DNA from: Rugalucina vietnamica
Lineage: Eukaryota > Mollusca > Bivalvia > Lucinida > Lucinidae
Length of the DNA stretch: 64,000 nt
Reading direction: 5' to 3'
Assembly (NCBI GenBank): GCA_964017185.1
Contig: OZ024876.1
Coordinates: 28,054,278-28,118,277 of the forward strand
The notes below the pieces were generated by a model. That model searched no databases and had not been told where the DNA came from. It worked only from the letters and a program-made list of their open reading frames with translations. Both the position numbers and the translations under genes were made by a program. Positions 20,476 to 30,509 of this stretch are shown piece by piece. Each line of letters opens with the position of its first letter. Within the stretch, counting starts at the first letter, position 1.

Positions 20476-21010
20476 ACAAACACTTGTTTGTGGTGTAAAG
20501 ATTTGGTGGTGGTAAATATACCAAACCTTATTTGTGGTACCAAAACTTGTTTGTGGTGCCAAGCCTTGCTTGTGTTACTAAATCTTGTTGGTGTTGCGAA
20601 GCCTTGTTTGTGGTATCAAAACTTGTTTTTTGTGCGAAACCTTGTTTGTGGTACCAAATCCTGTTTGTGGTACTAAGCCTTGCTGGTGGTACCAAATCTT
20701 GTTTGTGGTGCGAAGCCTTGTTTGTGGTACCAAATCCTGTTTGTGGTGTCAAGCTATGTTTGTGGTACCATGCCTTATGCTTGACTTCAAGCCTTGTTTG
20801 TGCTCAATGTACCACAAATTGTTGTGAAAAACCTTGTGTGTGGTACCCAGCATTGTTTGAGGTACAAAATATTGTTTGTGGTACCAAGACTTGCTTGTGG
20901 TACCAAACAATGGAGTGTCAAGAATTAATATGGTACGTTACATCGCCTGTGGTATCAAGCTTTGTCTGCGGTACCAAATATTGTTTGTGGTACATTGTAC
21001 CAAATCCTTT
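20476..21010. repeat. Minisatellite of about 22 bp units
   Basis: The unit is close to CCTTGTTTGTGGTACCAAAT, repeated about 24 times with many substitutions. Because 22 is not a multiple of three, all frames translate to the same kind of repeat, which explains the overlapping Cys/Trp-rich open frames here. They are not evidence of a gene. Confidence 0.93.
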
Positions 21011-21026
21011 TTGTGGTTTTTACCTT

Positions 21027-21090
21027 GTTAGACGCTAATGACCCAACAGGGTTGATGCGTCGTTAAACAACAAACAAACAAACAAACCTT
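21027..21090 (+). mobile_element. SINE 3' end with CAAA tail
   Basis: GTTAGACGCTAATGACCCA, GGGTTGATGCGTCGTTAAAC and (AACA)n. The same 3' segment recurs inverted at 21309-21350, attached to a GATT array, so two truncated copies of one SINE family face each other. Confidence 0.6.
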
Positions 21091-21222
21091 TTTATGGTTA
21101 CAAGCCTTGTCTGTGGTTCAAAGTCTTGTAAGTAGCATTAAACCTAGTTTTAGGTGGTAGCAAAATATATTTATATTTCGGTATACTGGCAAGATAGAAC
21201 AAGAATAAATTTACATAAAATA

Positions 21223-21223
<1 letters not shown>

Positions 21224-21307
<84 letters not shown>

Positions 21308-21350
21308 TTAACGACACGTCAACCTTAATGGGTCCATAGCGTCTAACAAA
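21224..21350 (-). repeat. (GATT)21 microsatellite and inverted SINE 3' end
   Basis: About 85 bp of perfect GATT repeats is followed by TTAACGACACGTCAACC and GGGTCCATAGCGTCTAAC, the reverse complement of the SINE end at 21027. The microsatellite probably grew from the SINE tail. Confidence 0.85.
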
Positions 21351-22260
21351 AGTAAGATGCATAATTTAGTTCAAAGGAAAAGCATATGATATTGTAAGAA
21401 TGAAACAAAATTTAAATAAAGTAAGGCATTTCACAACACTTGTATTACAAGTTAGTCTTGCATTTTGCCTGAGGCTGGTATTTGTCAGACAAAATGTTTT
21501 GGAACATAATTGAACATCTTGCATTGCAAGTTAATCAATCAAACACTTGGCGATTATACCAGTAGGAAGGAATTTCTTCATTATCTGCTTGTAGGAGTAA
21601 GCATAGCTCTTAATTATGTCAAGATGAGGATTTGCAGTTTAATTTTAATATCAGATTTCGTGTAATTACAAGGCAATTCAAGGAAATACCTTTGAAAGAC
21701 AAGGCTATTGGCATAGTTTACCGGTTGTTTATTTGAATAATATCTGGAAACGATTCAGCCTAGATGAAATCAAAATATTACTGTACCATCTCGATCGAAA
21801 GAAATCTCAAATTAACACCTTAAACTATTGTGCAGAGAAGATTCTAATTGGAACTAATTGTAACCATCTTGCTGCTGATGTGTTTCGTTCCTATAAAAAC
21901 AGTTTATTTGGGCTCTTGCAAAGCAATATTAGAATTATATGATTGACGCATTCCCTTCTACTTATTCTAGTTACCTGGACGACTTAGCGGTAGCAGAATG
22001 TATATAGCCTGCAGAAATACATATCAATATAACAAAGTTCAAAGATTATTCACTTGAGCATGTAACAGCTCATCGTGATTGTAACAGCTCATCGTAACAA
22101 ATTGTTCTGGTTCAAAATCTGAACATATCGTTTTGCAAGCGCACTTTTTTCATTTTCACTGCGCATTTATAAGTAGTAAATGTGTCAGTGTGAAAACACT
22201 GTGATAATGAATTTCAGTAACCCGAATGGCATGGAGATTTAGCTAAAACGATTAAAAAAA
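21351..22260. other. Unassigned sequence
   Basis: One plus-strand open frame (21733-21942) has plausible composition but no splice-like borders and no recognised residues. A short GTAACAGCTCATCGT duplication lies near 22063-22096. Confidence 0.4.
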
Positions 22261-23246
22261 TGTTAACCGCGGTATGGCCCACCCCCTTTCTCATTAATGT
22301 ATTCACTGCTCTTAAAGGATCTCAGTTTTAATGTTCATCTTCTATAAACGCTGTTTTATGCTTTCGCTAAACTAAATAGTTAACTTCGCTAAACTAAATA
22401 GTTAAGTTATAAATAGTTTAGTTCGCTAAACTATTTACTGTTTGGTTGATGATTCAGCTGTAGCCGAACGTTTCACGGCGATGATTCAGTCCTCAGGGAT
22501 TTTTGAACCGCAGTAGCTTGGATATGATCGTTCAAAGGCGGCGATTTGCATGTAAATCTTACATAATCACATAATCATGAGGTATAGCAATTTAATTTGT
22601 TGGCCTCGCCTTATCCCAATTCGAAGAAGATGTAGTGTCGTGTTAGATTAGTTCTTAAGCGCGTCGTTTTAAATCATGGCGATCACTTTACCGTTCATTT
22701 ACTTTTTTTTTTGCTGCTAGAACAAACACGTAAGAAAATAATTGTGTTTTTAAACCACAACCCAAGGTTATTATTTTTTGTTGAGATGTACAAGTCATTT
22801 TAAACGAGATCACAACAGGATTACCAGTTTTGAATGGCGAACCGGCCGCGATGGTCCACTGCGTGTTCGCTTTGCAATTGGGAGTTGCCGATTCGATCCC
22901 CAGCCGGTAAATGCCTGTCATTATGGTGATTAAATAATGTTCATCCTGACTTAATGTAGACAAACAGCCCATAGGTGCTGTAACAACAATTGACACGAAT
23001 GAATAAGTGTCAAACTAGCAGAGAACTTACATGTAGTACTAGAAGGAAACATACAGTACATACAGTGCATACTATATTGTATGCATGTATTATTTTACGT
23101 CACCTTTGACATCAATGGAAAAGTGGCTTTTTCAAAATTTCATAAAACTTCTAACTCTTGTATATAGATAAAGATAAAGCTGAGGTCCTTTAAGAGCAGC
23201 GAACATATTAATGAGAAAAGGGATGGGCCATACCGCGGTTTAGAAA
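22261..23246. mobile_element. Inverted-repeat element, about 1 kb
   Basis: The left arm AACCGCGGTATGGCCCACCC, CTCATTAATGTATTCACTGC, TCTTAAAGGATCTCAG is matched by the inverted right arm ending CCATACCGCGGTTTAG. The arms are about 65 bp. Similar arms occur at 15443. The interior has a direct repeat of CTAAACTAAATAGTTAA near 22365-22400 and a tRNA-like head at 22846. No transposase frame was recognised. Confidence 0.7.
22846..22916 (+). mobile_element. tRNA-like SINE head
   Basis: ACCGGCCGCGATGGTCCACT at the start, a B-box-like GATTCGATCCC and a closing AGCCGGT that pairs with ACCGGC. The A-box is weak. The downstream sequence to about 22990 (GGTGATTAAATAATGTTCA) may be its body. Confidence 0.45.
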
Positions 23247-23823
23247 CTGTAATGTTGAAACCTCATCAAATAACCTGAAAATTTTGGTTTAATTGTTCCG
23301 AATAGCATTACTGTTAAGGTTTTCAGTAACAATATATGGGTCGTGTCATAAGAAAACCAACAATTCGGTTTCAAACAGGTCCAACACAAAACATGCTGTT
23401 TAAGCTACAGTCAAGGACCAAAAGTATTTCCACAACGTCAGAAATTCCATAGACGTGTGTGTATTTTCATGTTTACTAGAAAAAATATCCTGTCTCTCCT
23501 GGTCAACATATTTTCATGATTTTGGTGTCATTTGAAAGGTGAATTAATAAAGCAATAAACAAGGTATTTTCAATCTATTCCGTGAATGTGTTTTAAAGCT
23601 ACCAATTTTAAACAACATGCGATATTTTTTACATTTTTGGGCAACGTCACCTTTGACATCAATGGAAAAGTGGCTTTTTCAAAATTTCATAAAACTTCTA
23701 ACTCTTGTATATAGATAAAGATAAAGCTGAGGTCCTTTAAGAGCAGCGAACATATTAATGAGAAAAGGGATGGGCCATACCGCGGTTTAGAAACTGTAAT
23801 GTTGAAACCTCATCAAATAACCT
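23097..23823. repeat. Identical 180 bp direct repeats, 547 bp apart
   Basis: 23097-23276 and 23644-23823 read identically base for base by eye. Each begins ACGTCACCTTTGACATCAAT and ends CATCAAATAACCT, and each includes the inverted-repeat arm with CCATACCGCGGTTTAG. Identity implies recent duplication or gene conversion. Confidence 0.9.
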
Positions 23824-23985
23824 TTGTTTATTGCTTTATTTATTTAACTTTCAAATGACACCAAAATCAGGAAAATATGTTGACCAGGAGAGACAGGATA
23901 TATTTTCTTGTAACTATGAAAATACATGCAAGTCAATAGAAATTCCGACGTTGTTGAATTACTTTTGGTCCTTAACTGTAGAATG
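23408..23985. repeat. Inverted repeat with about 160 bp arms
   Basis: 23408-23571 and 23826-23985 are inverted copies. Shared blocks include GGACCAAAAGTA, ATCCTGTCTCTCCTGGTCAA and TTTTGGTGTCATTTGAAAG. The second 180 bp direct repeat lies in the loop, so inversion and direct duplication are interleaved. Confidence 0.85.
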
Positions 23986-24058
23986 TTTCCAGAACAACCA
24001 GTTGTCTTGGTAAAATTGCCATGTTTCTTTATCGGCAGGTCAAACATCACACAGGAAT

Positions 24059-24107
24059 TACCCAGCGGGAGCATGACGTCATAATGACGTCATGTGCCTG
24101 CTGGGTA
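24059..24107. repeat. 49 bp palindrome carrying two TGACGTCA sites
   Basis: TACCCAGC..GAGCATGACGTC faces GACGTCATGTGC..GCTGGGTA around the centre ATAAT. TGACGTCA occurs twice as part of the stem. This is the consensus CRE (CREB/ATF site), but a palindrome at an element end gives the same sequence without any regulatory role. Confidence 0.75.
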
Positions 24108-24398
24108 GATTTGGCAATGGTCATTCCATTATAATATGCAAATACTGAGTGTATATTATATCAGCATTAAGATACAAACACTTGCTTCAAACTGATGCCC
24201 AAGCAGTCGATTTGCGACGTGGCTCGATGTTTTCTTGTCATTTTTCGGCATTGATGTTTGTTTTCTCCCTACGTTCAATAGGTGCTTAACGTAAGAAACA
24301 TTTTCTGCGTTTCTACGTTGTTGTTGTTTTCACAGATTTGTTCCGCACCATTTGCCTGCCCCATCATTGAATTATCAAAGATAAAACTTTATAACATA

Positions 24399-24615
24399 CT
24401 AGGCAGACTGCGCGGTGATAACACGCACAAACTGGTCCTCTCCAGTAATAGTGTACAATAGGAAAATGCCAATCTTGTCTTGAAGATTCTCTCAATGGAA
24501 GACTTTGTGAATAATTGAGTTACCGACAGCATCTATAATCCCTCTAACATCAAAGGGCTGATTTTTTCCAAGCCAATAGTTGTTAAATGAGTTGATGTTT
24601 CGGAATATTAGTTTT
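24399..24615 (-). CDS. Putative last exon, diverged paralogue of 10157-10342
   Basis: The acceptor-like TTTGTTTTTCCAG opens a frame that reaches a TAG at 24399. The peptide includes FNNYWLGKNQPFDVRGIIDA, then GNSIIHKVFH, and ends GEDQFVRVITAQSA. One in-frame TGA lies at 24492-24494. The tail and the GNS motif match the plus-strand exon at 10157. With the TGA and a phase mismatch to 24900-25014, this looks like a pseudogene copy or a misjudged exon border. Selenocysteine is possible in principle but nothing supports it. Function unknown. Confidence 0.45.
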
Positions 24616-24899
24616 CTGGAAAAACAAATTAGTGAAGCTTAGAAATATGAAAATTGCTAATATTGCTTGCATTCAAATATAACTTAAACATGTTAAAGAT
24701 CTAGAGATTGGCGGGTTTCAAAAACAAATGCTATGCTTTTTATGGTTTTGAATGGATATTTGTGGTTTCTCGAAATAATGAGTACTGGCGATTGACCACG
24801 TACAACCTGTTTACTTTTGTTCGTGTACAATCTGTTTACTTTTGTTCGTATATGACTATGTTTAACTTTAATCTGTAGCTTTTAAGACATTCATTATAC

Positions 24900-25014
24900 A
24901 TCATTAATATTCATTTTTGAATGGTCCAGAGTAGATTGCGCTGTGTTGTCACCACTTATCGCTGCATATGACGACAATAGTAAAGTTGTCTTGTGGACGT
25001 TTTCAGCGGTAGGT
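24900..25014 (-). CDS. Putative penultimate exon, paralogue of 9774-9980
   Basis: The acceptor-like CACTATCTAG and a GT donor (GTATAA) bound 115 bp. The peptide contains TAENVHKTTLLLSSYAAISG and DNTAQSTLDHSKMNIND. The SSYAAISG..TAQSTL segment aligns with VSYLHITG..DAANTL at 9774-9980, and both exons end in N-x-N-D at the donor. It is about 13 residues shorter between these points than the plus-strand relative. It lacks phase agreement with 24399-24615. Confidence 0.42.
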
Positions 25015-25859
25015 CTAGATAGTGAAAAGAGTCTTTATGTCGAAAAGAGACAAAAAGAGGCATTTAATCATAAAATAGAGACACAATATGCGTGAATTCC
25101 AATTTTTCCATTTATTTAAGATAAAATGTTAATGTTGCCTCTTTAAAAAAAATCACGCTATCAATGTTAATCTTTATTTGCAGTCAGTAATGGGTATATT
25201 AACCAATGTGCCATAAGGTAATATACGCACGTGCCAGCCAACACCTACCCTGATAATTCACACCTACAGTGGGTAATTAAAGATACCCTGTCGCTAAGCC
25301 ATCGCACCTTTTTGTCGACATTGAATATTTCAGAAATTCTTATATTTCTTATACTTGTATTATGGCATGCTGCTACTATCGTACTCTCTGAAATGCATCA
25401 TAAACGGCTCTTTTGGCATTCAAATACATCTTTTTGCTTCTTTTCGCCAAAAGAGACCCTTTTCGCTATCTAGTTCCACCCGTTTTCAGCATTTTACTTC
25501 AATACAGCGAATTTTAAGAATATGCATTAAATACACAAAAGGGACAATGGCTTTTTTCTACTTGCGTGCATTAAAACAGTCACCATAATAAAACAATTGC
25601 TGTCCTTGCACGAACGGTTATAAGGTGATTAGTTCAACCGCGACAGGTCATATTTTCCCTGGGTAACTTTACATTCACGCAAGGACACCAACTATATAAT
25701 GTACGAGATTTCTACATACCATTTTGGAATTAAAATACATGTAATATTGCAGAAAATACGGTAAGCCCATAAAACACACGATTCGATGTTTTTACCTTGA
25801 TCACAAAAAATGGGTCTACTGAAATAATGTTTTAAAGAGCGACAAGGCAATTCGATTAC
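25015..25859. other. Unassigned, probably intronic
   Basis: AT-rich. Plus-strand open frames at 25231-25588 have no supporting borders. Confidence 0.4.
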
Positions 25860-25927
25860 CTGGCATGAAGATTGGAGGGGTTTCTTCAAAACCAATAAAC
25901 AACTTGACACCACGTCTCGACACCCCA
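25860..25927 (-). CDS. Possible upstream exon of the 24.4-25.0 kb gene
   Basis: A GT donor follows CATGCCAG, and a weak acceptor CTCTAAAG precedes the frame. The open frame reads VSRRGVKLFIGFEETPPIFM, which looks protein-like. It begins and ends with one extra base, so it does not join the 24900-25014 exon in phase. No counterpart was found for the plus-strand gene at 9774. Confidence 0.25.
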
Positions 25928-26463
25928 CTTTAGAGATCAAATGATTTGGTAAGGAAGCAATCATATAATTTTATCGGGTAGGCCGGACTTATTCCAGCAC
26001 CAACTTTTCCAGAAAGATATATATCAAGGGTGGGGTAAATTCTATCGTACGGTTTGTATAATATGCAATTAAAACGGCACATTGCGCCGTGAGTGAAAAA
26101 AATATTTCCAGGCCCAAAACATTTTTCCACACCCCTCCCCACCAAAAGAAATAAAAGAAAAGAAAAAAAATGAAATAGTATTGTAACATTCTAAATGCGG
26201 ATAATATATAATTTTCCTAATATTCTCTGTCTCACTGAAAATCTAGAGCGACGACATATTACTCATCGTCGGACAATTGTTATTAAACGATGCATAATTC
26301 GAGTAGTTGGGACAATGTCATTAAGTCTTTGACCTACAATGTTTTCATTCAATCATAAATAAAAGCGTTTTGTTGCAGTTGGCAGACACAATATGAATAT
26401 GATGTTTCTTGATAAGCAAACTGCCTATACTAGTGGTAAGCAAATGAGGAGCATCATGAGAAA
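25928..26463. other. Unassigned sequence
   Basis: AT-rich with a purine-rich stretch near 26140-26175. Nothing recognised. Confidence 0.5.
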
Positions 26464-26525
26464 ATTGTTTCTGCCATTTGAGGCAGTATTGTGTTTCTAA
26501 AGTACTGCCAAATGGCAACAAATTT
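26464..26525. other. Hairpin with pre-miRNA-like geometry
   Basis: GCCATTTGAGGCAGTA pairs with TACTGCCAAATGGC across a loop of about 14 nt (TTGTGTTTCTAAAG). Outer pairing AAATTGTT with AACAAATTT extends the stem to about 28 bp with small bulges. No known miRNA seed is recognised, and the hairpin could equally be a short inverted repeat from an element. Confidence 0.35.
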
Positions 26526-26899
26526 GATTAATTTCAAATGTCTTGTTTTAAAACCAAAAATGAAAACAGAAAGAACCACAGAAAGCGATGGCTTTGTCAC
26601 TAAATTACTGAAACTTTGTTGACGTTAAAGCACAAAAGAAACGCATAGTTAAACGTGACAGATAACATATTATATTAGATTAATAAAACACATTTGACGA
26701 CATTTAATTTGCCGATAAGAACTATTTGAACCAGGGAGACTGTATTTACAAAAGATAACATTGAACCTATCTGATATTTTTCAGTTATTAATCAAAGAGA
26801 AACTATCTGTTGTTTACCGCCATGCTATGGTATTTTCATAAGTACACTTTACAAAAATTGAAAGGCGTCCATTATTGCAAAAACATACGAGATAATGCA
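26526..26899. other. Unassigned sequence
   Basis: Nothing recognised. Confidence 0.5.
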
Positions 26900-27375
26900 T
26901 CAGTTGTACTTCAAGTGCAGTCCAAACTGTCTTAAGTAACACATGTCTTAAGCAAGCACTTTCATGGCCCCCAACTGATTTTGCAATATGCGATTATGGA
27001 TCAGTTGTACTTCAAGTGCAGTCAAACCTGTCTTAAGCAAGCACCTGTCTTATGGCCCCCAACTGCTTTTGCATGTAAATGAACATCTATTTAGACGCCA
27101 GCATCTGTCTAATGTGGCCAGAGGCCACTAGTCTCTGTCTCAATGTTGTTAATAGAAGATAAAAAGAAAGAGTTCTCTAAGAAGATGCATGCCATTGTGC
27201 TACTTGATTGTATTTATCTGCGGCTTTCATGCATTTTAAATTTTGGAAACAGGACAGAGTTTCTTTTATTTATTTTAGTTCAAATGGTAAGGAAGCTTTC
27301 CCTAGACAAGGTCATTGTGAGATCACCCCCTCTATTAAGCAAGCATCTTAAGCAAGCGATTTAGTTTTTCCCTTG
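26900..27375. mobile_element. Element with duplicated CAGTTGTACTTCAAGTGCAG end
   Basis: CAGTTGTACTTCAAGTGCAG, CTGTCTTAAG, AAGCAAGCAC and GGCCCCCAACTG occur at 26900-26980 and again at 27001-27066. The far side at 27325-27390 has AAGCAAGCATCTTAAGCAAG and the inverted CTTGCTTAGG. It is probably a decayed inverted-repeat element with one duplicated terminus. A 73-codon frame at 27143-27364 is not supported as a gene. Confidence 0.55.
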
Positions 27376-27512
27376 GTCGCTTGCTTAGGTAGTTTGCATT
27401 GTATATTGTATAAGCTCTGTGATGAACAAATACAGTAGACAATAGGCTATGACCACAAACTCTGAAATGGAAACCCAAAAGAGAAATAAAACTGATTAGT
27501 TAATACATAAAT

Positions 27513-27746
27513 GAGCCGCCTCATGGGAAAACCAACAATCTGCATATGCGAAAACAATGACGCAGATCAGCTTCGCGGTCACCGCGAAGCTGATCAGCGC
27601 CTTTGTTTTCGTTACTCGGATAGTACAATGCCTCTTCTACTCAAATCCGAAATTTCAAGCTTCTAGCTCTTTTCTGTGCTTGTACAGGCCGATTTGTATC
27701 GGACCTGTTCGGAAACCACATTGTTGGTTTTCCCACGAGGCGGCTC
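27513..27746 (+). mobile_element. Family D, complete copy with AAAT duplication
   Basis: The terminal inverted repeats are GAGCCGCCTCATGGGAAAAC and GTTTTCCCACGAGGCGGCTC as seen on the plus strand. CCAACAATCTG and ATTGTTGG lie just inside. The core is the palindrome GATCAGCTTCGCGGT and its complement. AAAT flanks both sides. It is 234 bp and non-coding. Confidence 0.92.
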
Positions 27747-27750
27747 AAAT

Positions 27751-28438
27751 ATTAAGATAAACACCTGGAACCATATATCCGATATTACGCAATATAGTCC
27801 ATACTATCTCTCTTTGGATGTTTAGACTAATTCCAAAGGATCAAACCTTTAATGTATTTTATTTGCTTCCTGGTTCGGTAAATGAGTACAAATTTAAATT
27901 TATTTTTCGATGTGCGTTTCTTCTTCTCCGAGCATTCCTCATTGTTCATTAAGTAGAACTAATTTACACCCTGCCTATGTGGTATCTGTTAATTGTTGGC
28001 AGTTAAATTGGGTACAAACTCATCAATGATATTGGCAATATGAAACATATAGCCAAATTCCTGTAGATATGGTTATATTGCTTCATAATTACTAGGAATG
28101 TAGGGGAAAAAATCCCCAGTGGATACCTAATTCATAGACTTATAAAGTCTGATGAGATGAAATTTTATTCATATTCATCCTTTAGAACTTTATAATATGA
28201 CTGCAATAGCTATTATTCTCAAACACTTCACTTCTCTATGGCTATCTCAGAGATGTTTGAGTCAGCTTAGTATAAAATGTGGAGTGGCATATTAGCTTAA
28301 GATAAAATAAGGCATGGATAGTTGGTATGGAATCTAAAGACAACATCTACGACTGATATCAGTCTACCTAATTCATTGTATTTTAGAGGACTGAGAAATC
28401 ATTTAATCTGCCGGTTAGGAAAATGATTACCTCCATGG
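27751..28438. other. Unassigned sequence
   Basis: AT-rich; nothing recognised. Confidence 0.5.
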
Positions 28439-28676
28439 ATTTGTTTGTTTGTTAGTTTGTTTGTTTGTTTGTTTGTTTGTATTGAGTTTTAACGTCCCAG
28501 TCAACAATTTTTCCGTTATTTCGGGACGGAGACAATGCTTCCTGTGTATTAACAAGTACTGTAGGGAGTTAATGTGCCTTGCTCAAGGACACAACACGGT
28601 GTCCCGTGTGGGGATCGAACCCAGGACCTCTCGATTCCGAGGCCGATGCTCTACCATCATACCACCGCGCTCCCTA
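28439..28676 (-). mobile_element. V-superfamily-like SINE, near complete
   Basis: On the minus strand the tRNA head runs GAGCGCGGTGGTATGATGGT (A-box region) to CTGGGTTCGATCCCCAC (B-box). The body includes GTCCTTGAGCAAGGCAC, a motif shared with V-SINEs of fish and molluscs as I know them, and AATTGTTGACTGGGACGTTA. The tail is (CAAA)n. A diverged copy is at 53060. The exact family was not checked. Confidence 0.8.
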
Positions 28677-28873
28677 TTCATGGTTTTGAAAAACATCTAT
28701 GCCTTCTTCCATATAGCATTTGATAGTTTCAAAAAGTTACTGGTTCTAACCATCATGTTTTCCTGTGTTGTCAAAAAGGAAAGATTCTTTCGTTCACCCT
28801 TCCAAATGAGGCTCCACATGAAATGACTTGATTGTCCTATTGAAAAGCAATAAATTTGGGACGGACAATTCAG

Positions 28874-28928
28874 CATGGATCAATCATAAGGACCTCTGGT
28901 TTCCTGTCCTCTGGCTCCCAGCGGCTCA
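28874..28928 (+). other. Weak exon-like segment
   Basis: GACAATTCAG before and CTCA|GTAAGT after it would make a 55 bp exon. The minus strand over the same bases is also open and ends RKPEVLMIDPC, so neither reading is trusted. Confidence 0.15.
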
Positions 28929-28984
28929 GTAAGTAAAGACATTTATCATATGCCGTCGTTGTTTTCCAGTGGATAACGTCATGT

Positions 28985-29226
28985 AATAAAAAGTGAAGTG
29001 TATTAACTTTTGCGGGAATACGTAACGTCATTGACGACGTCTGTAATTTCAATGTAAATTTTCATTAATAATATGTCCACTTATAAGGCGAAAAAAATCC
29101 TAATTTAAAAGGCATATTAGAAAACGAATGTTACACTCGTGGTCATTTCATATGAAAATCAAACTCGCCGAAGTCTCGTTAAATAAATTTCATATAAAAT
29201 GACCACTCGTGTAAGGTCCTCTATAT
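28985..29226 (-). mobile_element. Family E, second copy
   Basis: Inverted relative to 19738: CGGGAATACGTAACGTCATT, ATATGTCCACTTATAAGGCG, TGGTCATTTCATATGAAA and AAATGACCACTCGTGTAAGG appear in the expected reverse order. Confidence 0.75.
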
Positions 29227-29882
29227 GCGAAACCAGATGTTAATAATGCATCTGACGGCTGACAATCTCTAAACCTTCAAGAAATACCGAGTTATGTTGG
29301 ACATCTAACGTATCTAGACTATCCAATCATTCAAAGAGCTTTTATATTTATAATATATCATGATGGAAATAATCGAAAACAGTTCAGAACACAGACGTAA
29401 TAGCATTGTCTTTCAAACCAAACGATTAAACAGCAACAGCTTACGAATATTTTTGATATGAAAAATGTCTTACACCAAACTGCAGATTTACGTCGCAGTT
29501 AATCATTAAACTTGCGGAGAAGCATAGGTTATTCAGTATATCACGTAAAAGTGTCTTATTTTCTGACACTATGGTTGCATACGCACTGTTGAAATCGTAA
29601 CAGTTGTACAAGTTTTGATGCAAAATACAGGCTCCCTAATGACGCAACTCTATGACATATAAAGGTAATGGGTGAAGTTTGTTAGTTCATTTATTTCTGG
29701 AAATTGAATTGTAAATAATGATGATCTGCTTTAAATTGATCTCAACCACACGTTAACAAAGAAAATAAACTTGTCTAATAGGAATCAAACAGAATTAAAG
29801 AATGATGATAATCTAAAAGCGGAACGGTTGTCATTGCCAGAACTAGCCCTCTTGCTCTTCTTGTGTGTTGTCGGAAAAATGT
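29227..29882. other. Unassigned sequence
   Basis: Nothing recognised. A short minus-strand frame (29441-29623) lacks support. Confidence 0.45.
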
Positions 29883-30136
29883 TTTCTGGACCCAGTTGTT
29901 CAAAGCATTGTTAGCTTAACGATACCGTTAAGACATAAATTTGTTAAGCAAATATCAGCAAAAGTAACAAATACACTGTTATTTTTTGTTGAAAAAATGT
30001 GAGAATCCTTTGCAGTGCACTGCAAAGGATTCTCACATTTTTTCAACAAAAAATAACAGTGTATTTGTAATATTATTGTTTAAAATTTTAACGAAACGTT
30101 AACTAACGAAGTCGTTAGTTTTGAACAACTGGGCCC
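29883..30136. mobile_element. Inverted-repeat element with a 102 bp perfect palindrome
   Basis: The outer ends are GGACCCAGTTGTTCAAAG and GTTTTGAACAACTGGGCCC. Inside, TTAGCTTAACGATACCGTTA faces AACGAAACGTTAACTAACGA. At 29967-30068 lies a perfect palindrome without spacer, centred on GCAGTGCACTGC, with arms of 51 bp. No coding capacity. Confidence 0.85.
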
Positions 30137-30179
30137 TGGTGTATTTTCTCTCCCGCCCTATGTCTAATTGCATCGATTC

Positions 30180-30258
30180 TCGGTCCCACTATTCTTACTT
30201 ATTTTCTTGGTCCCACTATTCTTACTTATTTTCTTGGTCCCACTATTCTTACTTATTA
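30180..30258 (+). repeat. Three tandem copies of a 26 bp unit
   Basis: GGTCCCACTATTCTTACTTA with TTTTCTT between copies, repeated three times, the first and last slightly diverged. Confidence 0.9.
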
Positions 30259-30509
30259 AAGTGAAAATAAGAAATTCTGGGTGGGAGACTTGGGGTCGGC
30301 GGCCCTATATATGTGCACATTTTCATGATACTTAGCTGTCAAAGTAGGGACGTATGGATGCGCGAATCATCAGTACAGCCATCTTTATAGCATACATACA
30401 TAGTAAAGGCCTTAGATAATCGAATTTTTCACGACTAGGCTTGTCTTTATCTAAGATTAATACGTTTTCTTCCTTTTGTAATGAGACATTTTGTTCGATA
30501 CTCATAATG

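Noticed and set aside
20488-21038. 168-codon Cys/Trp-rich frame
   Set aside because: By-product of the 22 bp tandem repeat; the same peptide type appears in overlapping frames and the opposite strand.
24492-24494. Selenocysteine codon in the 24399-24615 frame
   Set aside because: No downstream SECIS-like structure was recognised and no known selenoprotein resembles the peptide; decay is simpler.
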